From NCBI GenBank assembly GCA_900317345.1, contig ONGK01000009.1, forward strand, positions 1-64,000: a stretch of DNA of 64,000 nt, given 5' to 3'. Both the position numbers and the translations under genes were made by a program. Each line of letters begins with the position of its first letter. Within the stretch, counting starts at the first letter, position 1. Under the pieces are notes generated by a model. The model worked only from the letters and a program-made list of their open reading frames with translations. It had not been told where the DNA came from and searched no databases. Shown piece after piece: positions 45,067 to 54,036 of the stretch. Source of the stretch: an uncultured Bacteroidales bacterium. GTDB taxonomy: Bacteria; Bacteroidota; Bacteroidia; Bacteroidales; Paludibacteraceae.

Positions 45067-45079
45067 AAGTCTTTCCTTT

Positions 45080-45107
45080 CAACTTTAAACGTTAAACTTT
45101 ACGTTAC
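45080..45107. repeat. Degenerate 7-mer repeat in the L9-L31 spacer
   Basis: CAACTTT AAACGTT AAACTTT ACGTTAC; four 7-nt units reaching into the stop codon of rplI. Confidence 0.65.
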
Positions 45108-45547
45108 TCAGCTACTACATTCAGTTTGATGTCAGCCTTCACCTCACGGTGCAGACGAGCCTGAGCAGTGTACTCACCCAGTTGCTTAATCGGCTCAACA
45201 AGGGTAATAACCTTCTTGTCGATTGCGATTCCCTGTGCAGCCAGTGCATCAGAGATAGCAGCGGTGGTAACAGTACCGAAGATCTTACCGTCCTCGTTTG
45301 CTTTTGCCTTTACCTCAATTACTGTCTCAGCCAGTTTGGCAGCCAGTGCCTCAGCGTCAGCCAGCAGTTTGGCTGCCTTGTGAGCCTGTTGCTTCAGGTT
45401 CTCTGCCAGTTGCTTGCGGTTGCTCTCGTTAGCGATGATAGCAATCTTCTGCGGCAGCAGGTAGTTGCGGCCGTAGCCGTCACGTACTTTTACGATGTCG
45501 TTCTTGAAACCCAGATTAGCCAGGTCTTGAATAAGAATTACTTCCAT
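45104..45547 (-). CDS. rplI: 50S ribosomal protein L9
   Basis: 147 aa. Typical N-terminal domain (MEVILIQDLANLGFKNDIV, VRDGYGRNYLLPQKIA), a long connecting helix, and a C-terminal domain (GKIFGTVTTAAISDAL). Part of the S6-S18-L9 operon characteristic of Bacteroidota (no ssb between S6 and S18). Confidence 0.97.
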   Translation of the reverse strand: MEVILIQDLANLGFKNDIVKVRDGYGRNYLLPQKIAIIANESNRKQLAENLKQQAHKAAKLLADAEALAAKLAETVIEVKAKANEDGKIFGTVTTAAISDALAAQGIAIDKKVITLVEPIKQLGEYTAQARLHREVKADIKLNVVAE

Positions 45548-45575
45548 GTTCTTTCCTTTCTCTTTAGTGGGTTAA

Positions 45576-45842
45576 TTATTTCATCATATCCGTTACGTAA
45601 GGCAGCAATGCCAAGTGGCGTGCTTTCTTAACGGCCTGAGCTACTTTGCGCTGGAATTTCAGCGAAGTACCGGTGATACGACGGGGCAGAATCTTGCCTT
45701 GCTCGTTGAGGAACTTCTTGAGGAACTCAGGATCTTTGTAATCGATGTACTTGATACCGCTCTTCTTGAAACGGCAGTACTTTTTCTTCTTCTGGTCCGA
45801 ACCTTGCGGAGTCAGATAGCGGATTTCGTCATTCTGTGCCAT
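45576..45842 (-). CDS. rpsR: 30S ribosomal protein S18
   Basis: 88 aa with the conserved [17 protein letters not shown] and [19 protein letters not shown] segments. It starts 2 bp after the S6 stop. Confidence 0.97.
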   Translation of the reverse strand: MAQNDEIRYLTPQGSDQKKKKYCRFKKSGIKYIDYKDPEFLKKFLNEQGKILPRRITGTSLKFQRKVAQAVKKARHLALLPYVTDMMK

Positions 45843-45844
45843 GA

Positions 45845-46180
45845 TTAAGCCTCCTCTTTGCCACGACGCTTCTCTGCATATTCGAAAGCGTACTTGTCAA
45901 GACGGGTTGTCAGGAAGCGAATAACGCGCTCATCACGACGGAACTCGGTCTCGAGGGTAGCGATTACTGCGGGCTCTGCATCAAACTGAAGAATGAAATA
46001 GAAACCCGAATTTTTACCTTGGATAGGGTAAGCAAGTTGCTTCAAACCCCACTCCTCACGATTCAGGATGGTACCGCCATTCTGCGTGAGAAGATTCTCG
46101 AATTTTTCTACTGCCTCCTTCGTCTGCGGTTCAGACAAAACGGGAGTCAATACGAAGGCAGTTTCATAATGATTTACCAT
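45845..46180 (-). CDS. rpsF: 30S ribosomal protein S6
   Basis: 111 aa: [37 protein letters not shown] and [16 protein letters not shown] are conserved S6 features. First gene of the ribosomal operon, behind a strong promoter at 46258-46288. Confidence 0.97.
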   Translation of the reverse strand: MVNHYETAFVLTPVLSEPQTKEAVEKFENLLTQNGGTILNREEWGLKQLAYPIQGKNSGFYFILQFDAEPAVIATLETEFRRDERVIRFLTTRLDKYAFEYAEKRRGKEEA

Positions 46181-46257
46181 TTGTAGTAAACGTTAATTTA
46201 ATTTGTTAATAATGTTATTATTACTCTTCTTCGCGCATAGCGCGGCAAAAAAGCGTG

Positions 46258-46288
46258 CAAAGTTACTGCTTTTTTTTGATATACGCAA
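46258..46288 (-). promoter_or_regulatory. Promoter of the S6-S18-L9-L31 operon
   Basis: Minus strand TTG (46288-46286), 20-bp spacer containing AAAAAAAAGCAG, TAACTTTG (46265-46258). Confidence 0.8.
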
Positions 46289-46548
46289 ATTTTTCTGCAA
46301 TTATTTTCATAAAAAAAGCGTCCGCGTAACTTTTTACTCGAGAAAACTCCTGAGAATAGGATTTGAGGCCTGCTTTTTCCTCTGTAATCCGACCACCTCA
46401 TCGCTACCATTACTGGGTCACGGCGTAGAGTATCGGCACGCCATTAGTGAAGCATTTGCACTCGGTTTGAATAATGTGTTGAGTTTTCCGATTCCTATTT
46501 GTTACGGGACGCCGTTGTAACTACAATATAGTCTATAATCTACATTTT
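46289..46548. other. Intergenic region without recognised gene
   Basis: Between the ribosomal promoter and the stop of the FadL-type gene. A 105-codon open frame crosses it on the plus strand but has no ribosome-binding site, promoter or family resemblance and is not called. No tRNA fold or clear terminator was found. Confidence 0.5.
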
Positions 46549-47874
46549 TTAATCTCTATGCCAACCGATAGTCACTACTACGCGGTGGGTATCCGTATTG
46601 ATGTCGTACGGGCGCGCATACTCATGCGCATACAAACCCGTGTTTTGCCAGCGGTATTGATATGCAGCTTGCACCATCACAAAAGTGCCTCTATATCCGA
46701 TGGCCACCGAGGCATACTGCGTCCAGCGGATATGCTGGAAATATGCATCCCGACGCTCGAATAGCGGGTCTATCGGCACCACTTTGTCCAAACCTTTGAA
46801 TGGGCTCTCTATCGCATAGCCGCCATTGATATACATGCCGAGAATAGGAATCACCTCAAAGCCCGCGCGCAGCGAGTGCAGGTCGGCCATATAGTTGGCA
46901 TGCGAATAGTTATATTGCAGCGCTATCAGACCATACGCACCTATCTGGAATGCAACCGAAGTGGACAGTTGCAGCGGCATATGGTACGACCGGTCTCTAC
47001 GCACACCATCCGGAGCACGGGACTCGCGTAGCGAATCTGTCAGCGCGTAGAGTGTGCCTGTGGTATAGGTATTTAACGCACCCACGGATGGAGTCTTGAT
47101 ACCGAATCCTAAGCGCAGCCATCCCAGCGGACGATATATAAGACCGGCAGACAAAGTGCTGGTCGTGCCGGTGAATAGCAGCGATGTACGGTTGATATTA
47201 TAATCCGTATTGGCGAAAGTTTCCTGATAATCCCCATCCGAAGACATGCGGAAGGACTGAATCTGCAACCCCGCTCCCACAAACCAACGGTTGGAGATAT
47301 TCATCGCCCATTGGAATGAGAATTGGTTCATATAACCTCTCTCACGTAAGGTCAGGCTGTTGGACGCATTGTAGCGCTCCGCGCAAAACGGTATATTAGG
47401 CAAACCTACCAAGACCGCACCTAACGAAGCGTCAGCTGTACCCGCAGCCCGTATGTTTCTGCTAAAGGAATGAAGACACTGGTAGGAGAACATGAAATTA
47501 TGGAACTGCACACCTTCATCACTCGGATTATTCGCCGGAACTGCCAGGACAAGCGAAGCTTGCGGAGCGGAGAAGTATGTCATCCATCCGGAGTTACTCG
47601 TGCTTGCCTGACGCGCTTTGTCCATCGAAAGGCCCATCGTCACCATCACCTCCATGCGGCGATACAGACCCAAACCGGCAGGATTGTCCGCCACAGAGGA
47701 TGGATCACCGCCAATAGCCGACATTGCACCACCCATACCCATATAACGCGCTGTTCCATATATAGAGCGCTCGCTCAAACGGGCGAAGTCTTGCGCTTGC
47801 GCGGATTGCGGGCTAAAGACCGCTGCGCCAAAGAGCGATAGGCAAAAAACAAATATGTATAGGCGGGTTTTCAT
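46549..47874 (-). CDS. OmpP1/FadL-type outer-membrane beta-barrel protein
   Basis: 441 aa, signal peptide cleaved after SAQAQ. The N-terminus ARYMGMGGAMSAIGGDPSSV and DNPAGLGLYRR are characteristic of FadL-like barrels of Bacteroidota; the end is a beta-strand (HRVVVTIGW). Predicted hydrophobic-substrate porin or structural barrel. It shares an ATGA junction with the small lipoprotein gene upstream. Confidence 0.85.
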   Translation of the reverse strand: MKTRLYIFVFCLSLFGAAVFSPQSAQAQDFARLSERSIYGTARYMGMGGAMSAIGGDPSSVADNPAGLGLYRRMEVMVTMGLSMDKARQASTSNSGWMTYFSAPQASLVLAVPANNPSDEGVQFHNFMFSYQCLHSFSRNIRAAGTADASLGAVLVGLPNIPFCAERYNASNSLTLRERGYMNQFSFQWAMNISNRWFVGAGLQIQSFRMSSDGDYQETFANTDYNINRTSLLFTGTTSTLSAGLIYRPLGWLRLGFGIKTPSVGALNTYTTGTLYALTDSLRESRAPDGVRRDRSYHMPLQLSTSVAFQIGAYGLIALQYNYSHANYMADLHSLRAGFEVIPILGMYINGGYAIESPFKGLDKVVPIDPLFERRDAYFQHIRWTQYASVAIGYRGTFVMVQAAYQYRWQNTGLYAHEYARPYDINTDTHRVVVTIGWHRD

Positions 47875-48122
47875 TTCTTGATTCGTACGGTGATGGTAGT
47901 GTCTTTTTGGCTGATTACTTCCATAGCGGGAACTGATGTTGGCGCTGGCTGCGGTGTATTAACCTCCGGAGCGGAAGGCGCTACAGTGGTCTGCGCTTTC
48001 TTGTCAGGCCAGTAATAGGCATCATCCAGAGGAGCAGTAGACGTCGTGGAGCACGACGGAGCAAAGACCGCCATACCGAAGAACAATAGGCCAAGGAGTG
48101 CTATGTGGGGTTGTTTGATCAT
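47871..48122 (-). CDS. Small proline-rich hypothetical lipoprotein
   Basis: 83 aa from the ATG at 48122. Lipobox APSC, then a Pro/Thr/Ala-rich spacer (about residues 45-65) and a short beta-rich end (KDTTITVRIKK). Its stop overlaps the FadL-type start, so it is probably translated with it and may be an accessory of the barrel. Function unknown. Confidence 0.7.
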   Translation of the reverse strand: MIKQPHIALLGLLFFGMAVFAPSCSTTSTAPLDDAYYWPDKKAQTTVAPSAPEVNTPQPAPTSVPAMEVISQKDTTITVRIKK

Positions 48123-48145
48123 GCTCAAAATGGATTTTCCTCGTT

Positions 48146-49135
48146 TTATATTCTTCGGAAACCGATGATTTCACGCACTTCCTCAATCGTCTTCTCGGCA
48201 CGTGCAGCGGCCTTCTCTGCGCCTTGACGCATGATTTTGTCGAGCAGTGCATCGTCGGACGAATAAGCGATAATCCGCTCGCGAATAGGCGCCAACAATG
48301 CATTGGCATCAGCGGCCATCTGCTTCTTCATATCGCCATAACGAATCTGCATGTTATTATACAGGTCGTTGTAGTAGTCTGCTGCCTCCGTGCCGCATAG
48401 CAACTCGCAGAGCGTGAAGAGGTTCTGTATCACTTCCGGTTTCTCCTGGTTGAGTTGCGTAGGACCGCTGTCCGTCACAGCACGCATGATTTTTTTCGTC
48501 ACCGTCTTCTCGTCGTCGCACAGGTACAGGCAATTGCCTTCGGACTTACCCATCTTGCCGGTTCCGTCCAGCCCCGGCACTTTCACCGCCTTGTCGGCGA
48601 AATGGAAAGAAGCCGGTTCTTTGAAATACTCGACATTATAAATGCGGTTGAAGCGGCGTGCGAACAGACGCGCCATCTCCATGTTTTGCTCCTGGTCCTT
48701 TCCCACCGGCACTTTGTCGGCCTTGTGCATCAGTATATCCGCCGCCATGAGGCAAGGATAGGTCAGCAAGCCGGCATTGACGTTGTCCGGTTGCTTGCGT
48801 ACTTTCTCCTTGAAGGATGTGACACGCTCCAACTCGCCCAAATACGCATTCATATTCAGGTACAGATAGAGTTCCAGCACTTGCTTCACATCGCTCTGCA
48901 CGTATATCGGCGCCTTCTCCGGATCAATACCGCAAGCCAGATATTCACTCAAAATGGTCTTGACCGAATGGCGTATGTTCTCCGGCGTAGGGTGCGTGGT
49001 CAGCGAGTGCCAGTCGGCAATGAAAAACATGCAATCATACTCATCCTGCATTTTCACAAAACTCTTCACAGCACCGAAATAGTTCCCCAAGTGCAGGTTT
49101 CCCGTAGGCCGTATTCCACTGATAACTCTCTCCAT
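48146..49135 (-). CDS. trpS: Tryptophanyl-tRNA synthetase
   Basis: 329 aa. Class I signatures: HIGH-like GNLHLGNY near residue 13 and KMSKS-like GKMGKSEGN near residue 195. AADILMHKADKVPVGKDQEQ is the typical Trp/ATP region. Its start codon lies 1 bp after the stop of the disrupted lrp gene. Confidence 0.97.
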   Translation of the reverse strand: MERVISGIRPTGNLHLGNYFGAVKSFVKMQDEYDCMFFIADWHSLTTHPTPENIRHSVKTILSEYLACGIDPEKAPIYVQSDVKQVLELYLYLNMNAYLGELERVTSFKEKVRKQPDNVNAGLLTYPCLMAADILMHKADKVPVGKDQEQNMEMARLFARRFNRIYNVEYFKEPASFHFADKAVKVPGLDGTGKMGKSEGNCLYLCDDEKTVTKKIMRAVTDSGPTQLNQEKPEVIQNLFTLCELLCGTEAADYYNDLYNNMQIRYGDMKKQMAADANALLAPIRERIIAYSSDDALLDKIMRQGAEKAAARAEKTIEEVREIIGFRRI

Positions 49136-49136
49136 A

Positions 49137-49501
49137 TTATATCTCCACTGGTATTTGACGATAAATAGGCTGCGCTAAAGCAGTCAGCGTAGTTGTATCC
49201 GATACACCCGGAATAGCCTGAATCTTGGTGGTCAGGAGCGAGAGGAGGTGCTCGTTATCATGCGCAAAGACCTTAATCAGGATACCAAACGCGCCCAAGG
49301 TATATGCTGATAGCCCAACATTTTCGGCTGCACATGGTAACTGGAACCGGTGATAACGCCATTATCGAACATCTTCTGCACGCGCTGATGAACAGCAGCA
49401 CGGCTCACTCCGCACTGGTCCGCCACCTCCTTGAAAGGAATACGCGCACTCTGCGTAATAATCTTCAGAATCTTGCGATCCAACTCGTCAATTTTTTCCA
49501 T
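49137..49501 (-). pseudogene. Lrp/AsnC-family regulator, internal deletion and frameshift
   Basis: The start (ATG at 49501) encodes an intact helix-turn-helix (KIDELDRKILKIITQSARI, GVSRAAVHQRVQKMFDNGVI). The frame stops at 49277 shortly after PKMLGYQ. In another frame the sequence resumes as GILIKVFAHDNEHLLSLL and runs to QPIYRQIPVEI with a stop at 49137. Compared with family length (about 155 aa), about 38 codons of the ligand-binding RAM domain are missing at 49270-49290, with a frame change. Either the gene is dead, the truncated HTH is still made, or the assembly is wrong here. Promoter intact. Confidence 0.8.
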
Positions 49502-49530
49502 TATTGTAGTAAAATGATTTATTTTGGATG

Positions 49531-49562
49531 CAAAATTACAACATTTTTTTGATATATGCAAA
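49531..49562 (-). promoter_or_regulatory. Promoter of the lrp-trpS unit
   Basis: Minus strand TTTG (49562-49559), 20-bp spacer, TAATTTTG (49538-49531). Confidence 0.75.
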
Positions 49563-49578
49563 ACTTTTTGTAATTTTG
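49548..49578 (+). promoter_or_regulatory. Promoter of the O-methyltransferase gene
   Basis: TTTG (49548-49551), 19-bp spacer, TAATTTTG (49571-49578). It overlaps the divergent lrp promoter, so the two cannot be occupied by polymerase at once. Confidence 0.75.
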
Positions 49579-49597
49579 CAGCAAATTTCGTAACAAA

Positions 49598-50272
49598 ATG
49601 ACACTTAACGAGTATATTTCCGCTCATTCGACTCCGGAAAACGAAGCATTGGAGGCTATCGCGCGCGACACGCACGTTCATATTTTAAATCCGCATATGC
49701 TCAGCGGCCATATCCAGGGACGCGTGCTTAGTATGATCAGCCATATGATTCGACCGAAGCGTATTCTCGAACTCGGCACATTCACCGGATATAGCGCATT
49801 GTGCTTGGCGGAAGGGTTGGACGAAAACGGCCGGATGATAACCATCGAGCGTAACGATGAACTGGAAGATACCATTCGCCGCAACTTAGCGAAAAGTCCG
49901 TTAGGCAAGAAAATTGAGTTGATTATCGGCGATGCGAAAGAAATCTTGCAGCAAAGCGGTTCTACAGGCGGAGATGGTCTTACAGCTCAGCAGTCACATA
50001 GCGAAGCGGTCTATGATTTGGTTTTCATAGATGCTGACAAACGCGAGTACTGCGTATATCTGGACTTGGTCTATCCGCTGGTACCCGTCGGAGGGTTCAT
50101 TCTGGCAGACAATACGCTCTGGGACGGACACGTCATCGACCCGGCATACGACAAGGACAAACAGACGCTCGGACTGCGTGCTTTTAATGACAAACTGGCG
50201 GAGGACGACCGCTTTGAGCAGGTCATATTACCGCTCCGGGATGGTCTGACGATGATTCGTAAAAAAAAATAA
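49598..50272 (+). CDS. SAM-dependent O-methyltransferase (catechol/caffeoyl-CoA type)
   Basis: 224 aa. SAM site LELGTFTGYSALCLAEGL near residue 55; metal-binding Asp in DLVFIDADKREY and in ADNTLWDG. COG4122-type methyltransferase; the substrate is unknown in most bacteria. Confidence 0.9.
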   Translation: MTLNEYISAHSTPENEALEAIARDTHVHILNPHMLSGHIQGRVLSMISHMIRPKRILELGTFTGYSALCLAEGLDENGRMITIERNDELEDTIRRNLAKSPLGKKIELIIGDAKEILQQSGSTGGDGLTAQQSHSEAVYDLVFIDADKREYCVYLDLVYPLVPVGGFILADNTLWDGHVIDPAYDKDKQTLGLRAFNDKLAEDDRFEQVILPLRDGLTMIRKKK

Positions 50273-50281
50273 CGCAAACTA

Positions 50282-50312
50282 TTGCGTATATCAGAAAAAA
50301 GCAGTAAATTTG
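50282..50312 (+). promoter_or_regulatory. Promoter of the transketolase gene
   Basis: TTG (50282-50284), 20-bp spacer with AAAAAAGCAG, TAAATTTG (50305-50312). Confidence 0.8.
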
Positions 50313-50346
50313 CACGAAAATTTGTCAATAACAAAACTACCATAAC

Positions 50347-52245
50347 ATGAACAAGACACAACTTATGAATCGTGCAGCGGATAACATTCGTATCCTGGCT
50401 GCTGCAGCAGTAGAGAAAGCAAAGAGCGGACACCCGGGCGGTGCTATGGGTGGAGCGGATTTCATCAACGTTCTCTTTAGCCAGTTCCTGGAGTACGACC
50501 CGGAGAATCCGGGATGGGAGGCGCGCGACCGCTTCTTCCTCGACCCGGGACACATGGCTCCGATGCTCTACGGGCAACTCTGTCTGGCCGGTAAGTTCAC
50601 GCTCGAGGACCTCAAGAACCTCCGTCAATGGGGTTCGGTTACGCCGGGACACCCAGAGCGTGAGATTGAGCGAATGATTGAGAACACCTCCGGTCCGCTC
50701 GGTCAGGGACACACGTTTGCGGTTGGAGCAGCTATCGCAGCCAAATGGTTCAACACCCGCTACGGCGCTATTCATAACCCGACGATTTATGCCTTCATCT
50801 CTGATGGCGGCGTGCAGGAGGAGATTTCGCAGGGCGCAGGACGTCTCGCAGGGCATCTTGGGTTGGACAACCTCATTATGTTCTATGACTCCAATGCCAT
50901 CCAGCTCTCAACGGGTTGCGAAGAAGTGACATCCGAGGATGTGGCATCTAAATACCTCGCATGGGGATGGTATGTGCAGGAGATTCCGGGCAACGACCCC
51001 GATGCCATAGCGAACGCTATCATCAAAGCTAAGGCAGAGAAAAATCGTCCGTCGCTCATCATCGGCCATACGACCATGGGCAAAGGTTGTGTCACGGCGG
51101 AAGGTGCTAACTGGGAAGGCAAATGCTCTACGCACGGCGCGCCGCTCAGCAAGGCCGGAGCGTCCTTCGAGAAGACCATCGAACATCTTGGTGGCAACCC
51201 CGAAGACCCGTTCCAAATCTTCCCCGAAGTGCAGAAACTATACGAAGAGCGCGCTATCCAACTCCGCGAGATAGCCAACAAACGCTATGCCGCATACTAC
51301 GAGTGGAAAGAGAAAAACCCGCTTGCAGCGAACGAATACGAGACCTTCATGTCCGGCGAAACGCCGTGTATCGACTGGAGCCTGATTGAGCAAAAACCGG
51401 GAGCGGCTACACGTAACGCCAGTGGAACGGTCCTCTCCTTCCTCGCTGAGAATGTGGGCAATATGATTGTCAGCTCGGCTGATTTGAGTAATAGCGACAA
51501 GACCGACGGTTTCCTCAAGAAGACACACGCTTTCAAGAAAGGCGATTTCAGCGGCCAGTTCCTTCAGGCAGGTGTAAGCGAGCTCACCATGGCTTGCGTC
51601 ATGATCGGAATGGCGCTTCACGGAGGTATCATCCCTGCCTGCGGTACGTTCTTCGTCTTCAGCGATTATATGAAACCTGCGGTACGTATGGCGGCGCTCA
51701 TGGAACTGCCGGTTAAATTTATATGGAGCCACGATGCTTTCCGTGTCGGCGAAGATGGTCCGACTCACGAACCGGTTGAGCAAGAAGCGCAGATTCGCCT
51801 CATGGAGAAACTGCATAACCACAGCGGCAAACCGTCGATGCTTGTTCTCCGTCCGGCGGACGCCGAAGAGACCACGTTCGCTTGGCGCATGGCGATTGAG
51901 AATACAGACACGCCTACCGCGCTCATTCTCAGCCGTCAGGACATAGCGCCTGTTCCTAATGTGAACCTCGAAGGTTTCCGCAAAGGTGCGTACATCGTTT
52001 CCAAAGACGAGAACCCGCAAGTCGTATTGCTGGCTTCGGGTAGCGAAGTTAGTACGTTGCTGGCAGGAGCAGAACTGCTTCGTGCAGAAGGTATCCGTTT
52101 GCAGATTGTCAGCGTGCCTTCCGAAGGACTTTTCCGCGAGCAGGACAAGGCTTATCAGGACGAAGTGCTGCCGAAAGGTCTCAAGCGTTTCGGTATGACA
52201 GCCGGTTTGAGTTGGCTTCTCCGCTCCGTACAAAGTCCTCGATGA
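50347..52245 (+). CDS. tkt: Transketolase, 3' end disrupted by deletion and frameshift
   Basis: 632 aa as read, to the stop at 52245. TPP-binding and active-site motifs are intact: SGHPGGAMGGADF, PGHPERE, SDGGVQEEISQGAGRLAGHL and the C-terminal VSELTMACVMIGMALHGG. After RFGMTAGL (about 52209) the frame goes to SWLLRSVQSPR and stops. The true C-terminus is present in another frame (FSAPYKVLDEKLGF to VKKLL, stop at 52300), with about 20 codons missing between. Transketolase is central to the pentose phosphate route, so either the shortened protein works, another copy exists, or this is an assembly or mutation artefact. Confidence 0.85.
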   Translation: MNKTQLMNRAADNIRILAAAAVEKAKSGHPGGAMGGADFINVLFSQFLEYDPENPGWEARDRFFLDPGHMAPMLYGQLCLAGKFTLEDLKNLRQWGSVTPGHPEREIERMIENTSGPLGQGHTFAVGAAIAAKWFNTRYGAIHNPTIYAFISDGGVQEEISQGAGRLAGHLGLDNLIMFYDSNAIQLSTGCEEVTSEDVASKYLAWGWYVQEIPGNDPDAIANAIIKAKAEKNRPSLIIGHTTMGKGCVTAEGANWEGKCSTHGAPLSKAGASFEKTIEHLGGNPEDPFQIFPEVQKLYEERAIQLREIANKRYAAYYEWKEKNPLAANEYETFMSGETPCIDWSLIEQKPGAATRNASGTVLSFLAENVGNMIVSSADLSNSDKTDGFLKKTHAFKKGDFSGQFLQAGVSELTMACVMIGMALHGGIIPACGTFFVFSDYMKPAVRMAALMELPVKFIWSHDAFRVGEDGPTHEPVEQEAQIRLMEKLHNHSGKPSMLVLRPADAEETTFAWRMAIENTDTPTALILSRQDIAPVPNVNLEGFRKGAYIVSKDENPQVVLLASGSEVSTLLAGAELLRAEGIRLQIVSVPSEGLFREQDKAYQDEVLPKGLKRFGMTAGLSWLLRSVQSPR

Positions 52246-52309
52246 GAAACTCGGCTTCACGGCTCAGAACGTCTATGAACAAGTAAAGAAGCTGCTGTAA
52301 TAAATATTG

Positions 52310-52624
52310 ATGGCAAAGAAAAACGACATAGAGAATATTCCCAATTATGAGGAATATGTCCGCCAAAAGGAAATTGGTGGCTTCAATTGCACGTACGACA
52401 TCATTCCCGGGAGCGCAGAACGCAAAAGGAGAAAATGTAGTATGGACGAGATTGCTATCTTGCGCACGGTTTGGAAATATGATACAGAAACGGAAGCGCA
52501 GATAGCTGTCCGTCTTGGCAAGCCCGAAGAAGAGGTAAAATCGCTCATTGCGACCTTAATCAAAGACAAGTTTCTTGAACGTAATAATTATCGCGGACAA
52601 GATTATTGGGAGTTGGTATATTAA
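52310..52624 (+). CDS. Hypothetical winged-helix-like protein next to YhcG nuclease
   Basis: 104 aa from the ATG at 52310. No family recognised. Residues 45-100 (EIAILRTVWKYDTETEAQIA, EEVKSLIATLIKDKFLERNN) have the spacing of a winged helix-turn-helix. It directly abuts the nuclease gene (TAA then ATG), suggesting a functional pair. Confidence 0.6.
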   Translation: MAKKNDIENIPNYEEYVRQKEIGGFNCTYDIIPGSAERKRRKCSMDEIAILRTVWKYDTETEAQIAVRLGKPEEEVKSLIATLIKDKFLERNNYRGQDYWELVY

Positions 52625-53758
52625 ATGTATAATAAGTTAAGTATGGAGCAACTCAATAGAGCAGAATACACAGTAGCGGTTAAGGCAATCAAAGAGGCTA
52701 TACAAATCAGCCGCTACCGAGCCGCCAAGTTAGTCAACAAAGAGGTATTGGCTTTGTATTATGCTGTGGGTAGATATATCTCCCTCAACAGTCGGCATGC
52801 TTCATACGGAAGTAGTGCATTGCGGGTTATTTCTGATCAACTCCAACAAGAAATGCCGGGATTGAAAGGTTTTTCAGAGTCCAGCTTGAAGAGAATGCGC
52901 AAATTCTATGAGGATTGGAGCGAGTTGATAGAGAATCGTCCACCGGTGGCGGACGATTTGAATGCCGCCATTATACCGTTTGATAATCAACACATTATAA
53001 TTCGGCCACTGACGGTGGACGAATTTACACAAGAACAATTACAACAATTCTTGGCAGTTCCTTTTATACATCATTATGAAATTCTAACAAAAACTTCCAC
53101 TATAGAAGAACGACTCTTTTATATCCGGCAATGTGCTACACAGTTTTGGACCAAAGACAAACTGATTGAGAATCTTAAAGCCGATATATTCCATAAGGAA
53201 GCAGCTCCGAATAATTTCCAGACTGCCATTTCTGACAGCCGCTTACGTGACAAAGCATTGCAAGTGTTCCGCGAAGATGTGGTCTTGGATTTTCTAACGC
53301 TTCCTGATCCGGATTTTGTGGATGAAAAAGATGTGGAGCAACAGATTGTAAAGAATATTAAGGACTTTATAATGGCGCTTGGCGGCGACTTCAGTTTTAT
53401 GGGCAATCAATACCGCTTGATTGTGGATGGAGAAGAAAGTTTTATTGATTTGCTGTTCTTTAATCGCCGTTTGCGTTCTTTGGTAGCTGTTGAACTAAAA
53501 AGCGGCAAGTTCAAGCCGGAATATGCGGGAAAGATGAATTTTTATTTGTCTGCTTTGGATGAATATGTCAAGATGCCGGACGAGAATCCCAGTATCGGTA
53601 TTATTCTTTGCCGTTCGATGAACGAGAAGAAAGTGGAGTTCTCTTTCCGCGACATGACCAAGCCGATGGGTGTTGCCACGTATCATAGTAGCAGCGAGTT
53701 GCCGGAAGCATACAAAAATATCTTACCATCTGCAGAGGAATTGAGAAAACTACTATAA
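52625..53758 (+). CDS. YhcG/DUF1016-family PD-(D/E)xK nuclease
   Basis: 377 aa (371 if started at the ATG at 52643). The N-terminal DUF1016 domain (about 10-165) contains ALYYAVGRYISLN and FSESSLKRMRKFYEDW. The C-terminal nuclease (about 205-355) contains IDLLFFNRRLRSLVAVELKS, giving the Asp and ExK catalytic residues. The family is often found near restriction-modification or defence genes; its cellular role is poorly known. No R-M genes are adjacent here. Confidence 0.88.
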   Translation: MYNKLSMEQLNRAEYTVAVKAIKEAIQISRYRAAKLVNKEVLALYYAVGRYISLNSRHASYGSSALRVISDQLQQEMPGLKGFSESSLKRMRKFYEDWSELIENRPPVADDLNAAIIPFDNQHIIIRPLTVDEFTQEQLQQFLAVPFIHHYEILTKTSTIEERLFYIRQCATQFWTKDKLIENLKADIFHKEAAPNNFQTAISDSRLRDKALQVFREDVVLDFLTLPDPDFVDEKDVEQQIVKNIKDFIMALGGDFSFMGNQYRLIVDGEESFIDLLFFNRRLRSLVAVELKSGKFKPEYAGKMNFYLSALDEYVKMPDENPSIGIILCRSMNEKKVEFSFRDMTKPMGVATYHSSSELPEAYKNILPSAEELRKLL

Positions 53759-53943
53759 CAATCCGTTCCACTCCGAAACGTAAAAGATGGAGAAAGAAAA
53801 AATATAGAAACAAACGAACCGCCTATGGCATAAAAAAACAGGCAAACAACATACATAAATAAGCATTTGCTTTATTGAGGAGACATTCAATCTTGGACCA
53901 TTGTAATCACTTTCCTAAATATAGCGAATGTTCGCACGTATCG

Positions 53944-54007
53944 GTGTGGGCATTCTGCGTATATTGGAAGTGATGGCCTGATATAAACAGATTGCCCACA
54001 CTTTTTT
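53944..54007 (+). other. Long hairpin with T-tract; terminator or small RNA 3' end
   Basis: GTGTGGGCA (53944-53952) pairs with TGCCCACAC (53993-54001), then TCTG/CAGA and TATAT/ATATA continue the stem with small internal loops to a 16-nt apical loop; TTTTTT follows. It sits 185 nt after the YhcG stop, far for a simple terminator, so it may be the 3' end of an independent RNA. Confidence 0.55.
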
Positions 54008-54036
54008 AGAATAAGATATTAGTACTCGTTAATGAA

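Noticed and set aside
46375..46460. Possible RNA gene in the spacer beside rpsF
   Set aside because: Checked for a tRNA cloverleaf and terminator; no consistent acceptor or T arm was found.
46203..46520. 105-codon plus-strand frame upstream of the ribosomal operon
   Set aside because: It overlaps the ribosomal promoter, has no start signals and no family resemblance.
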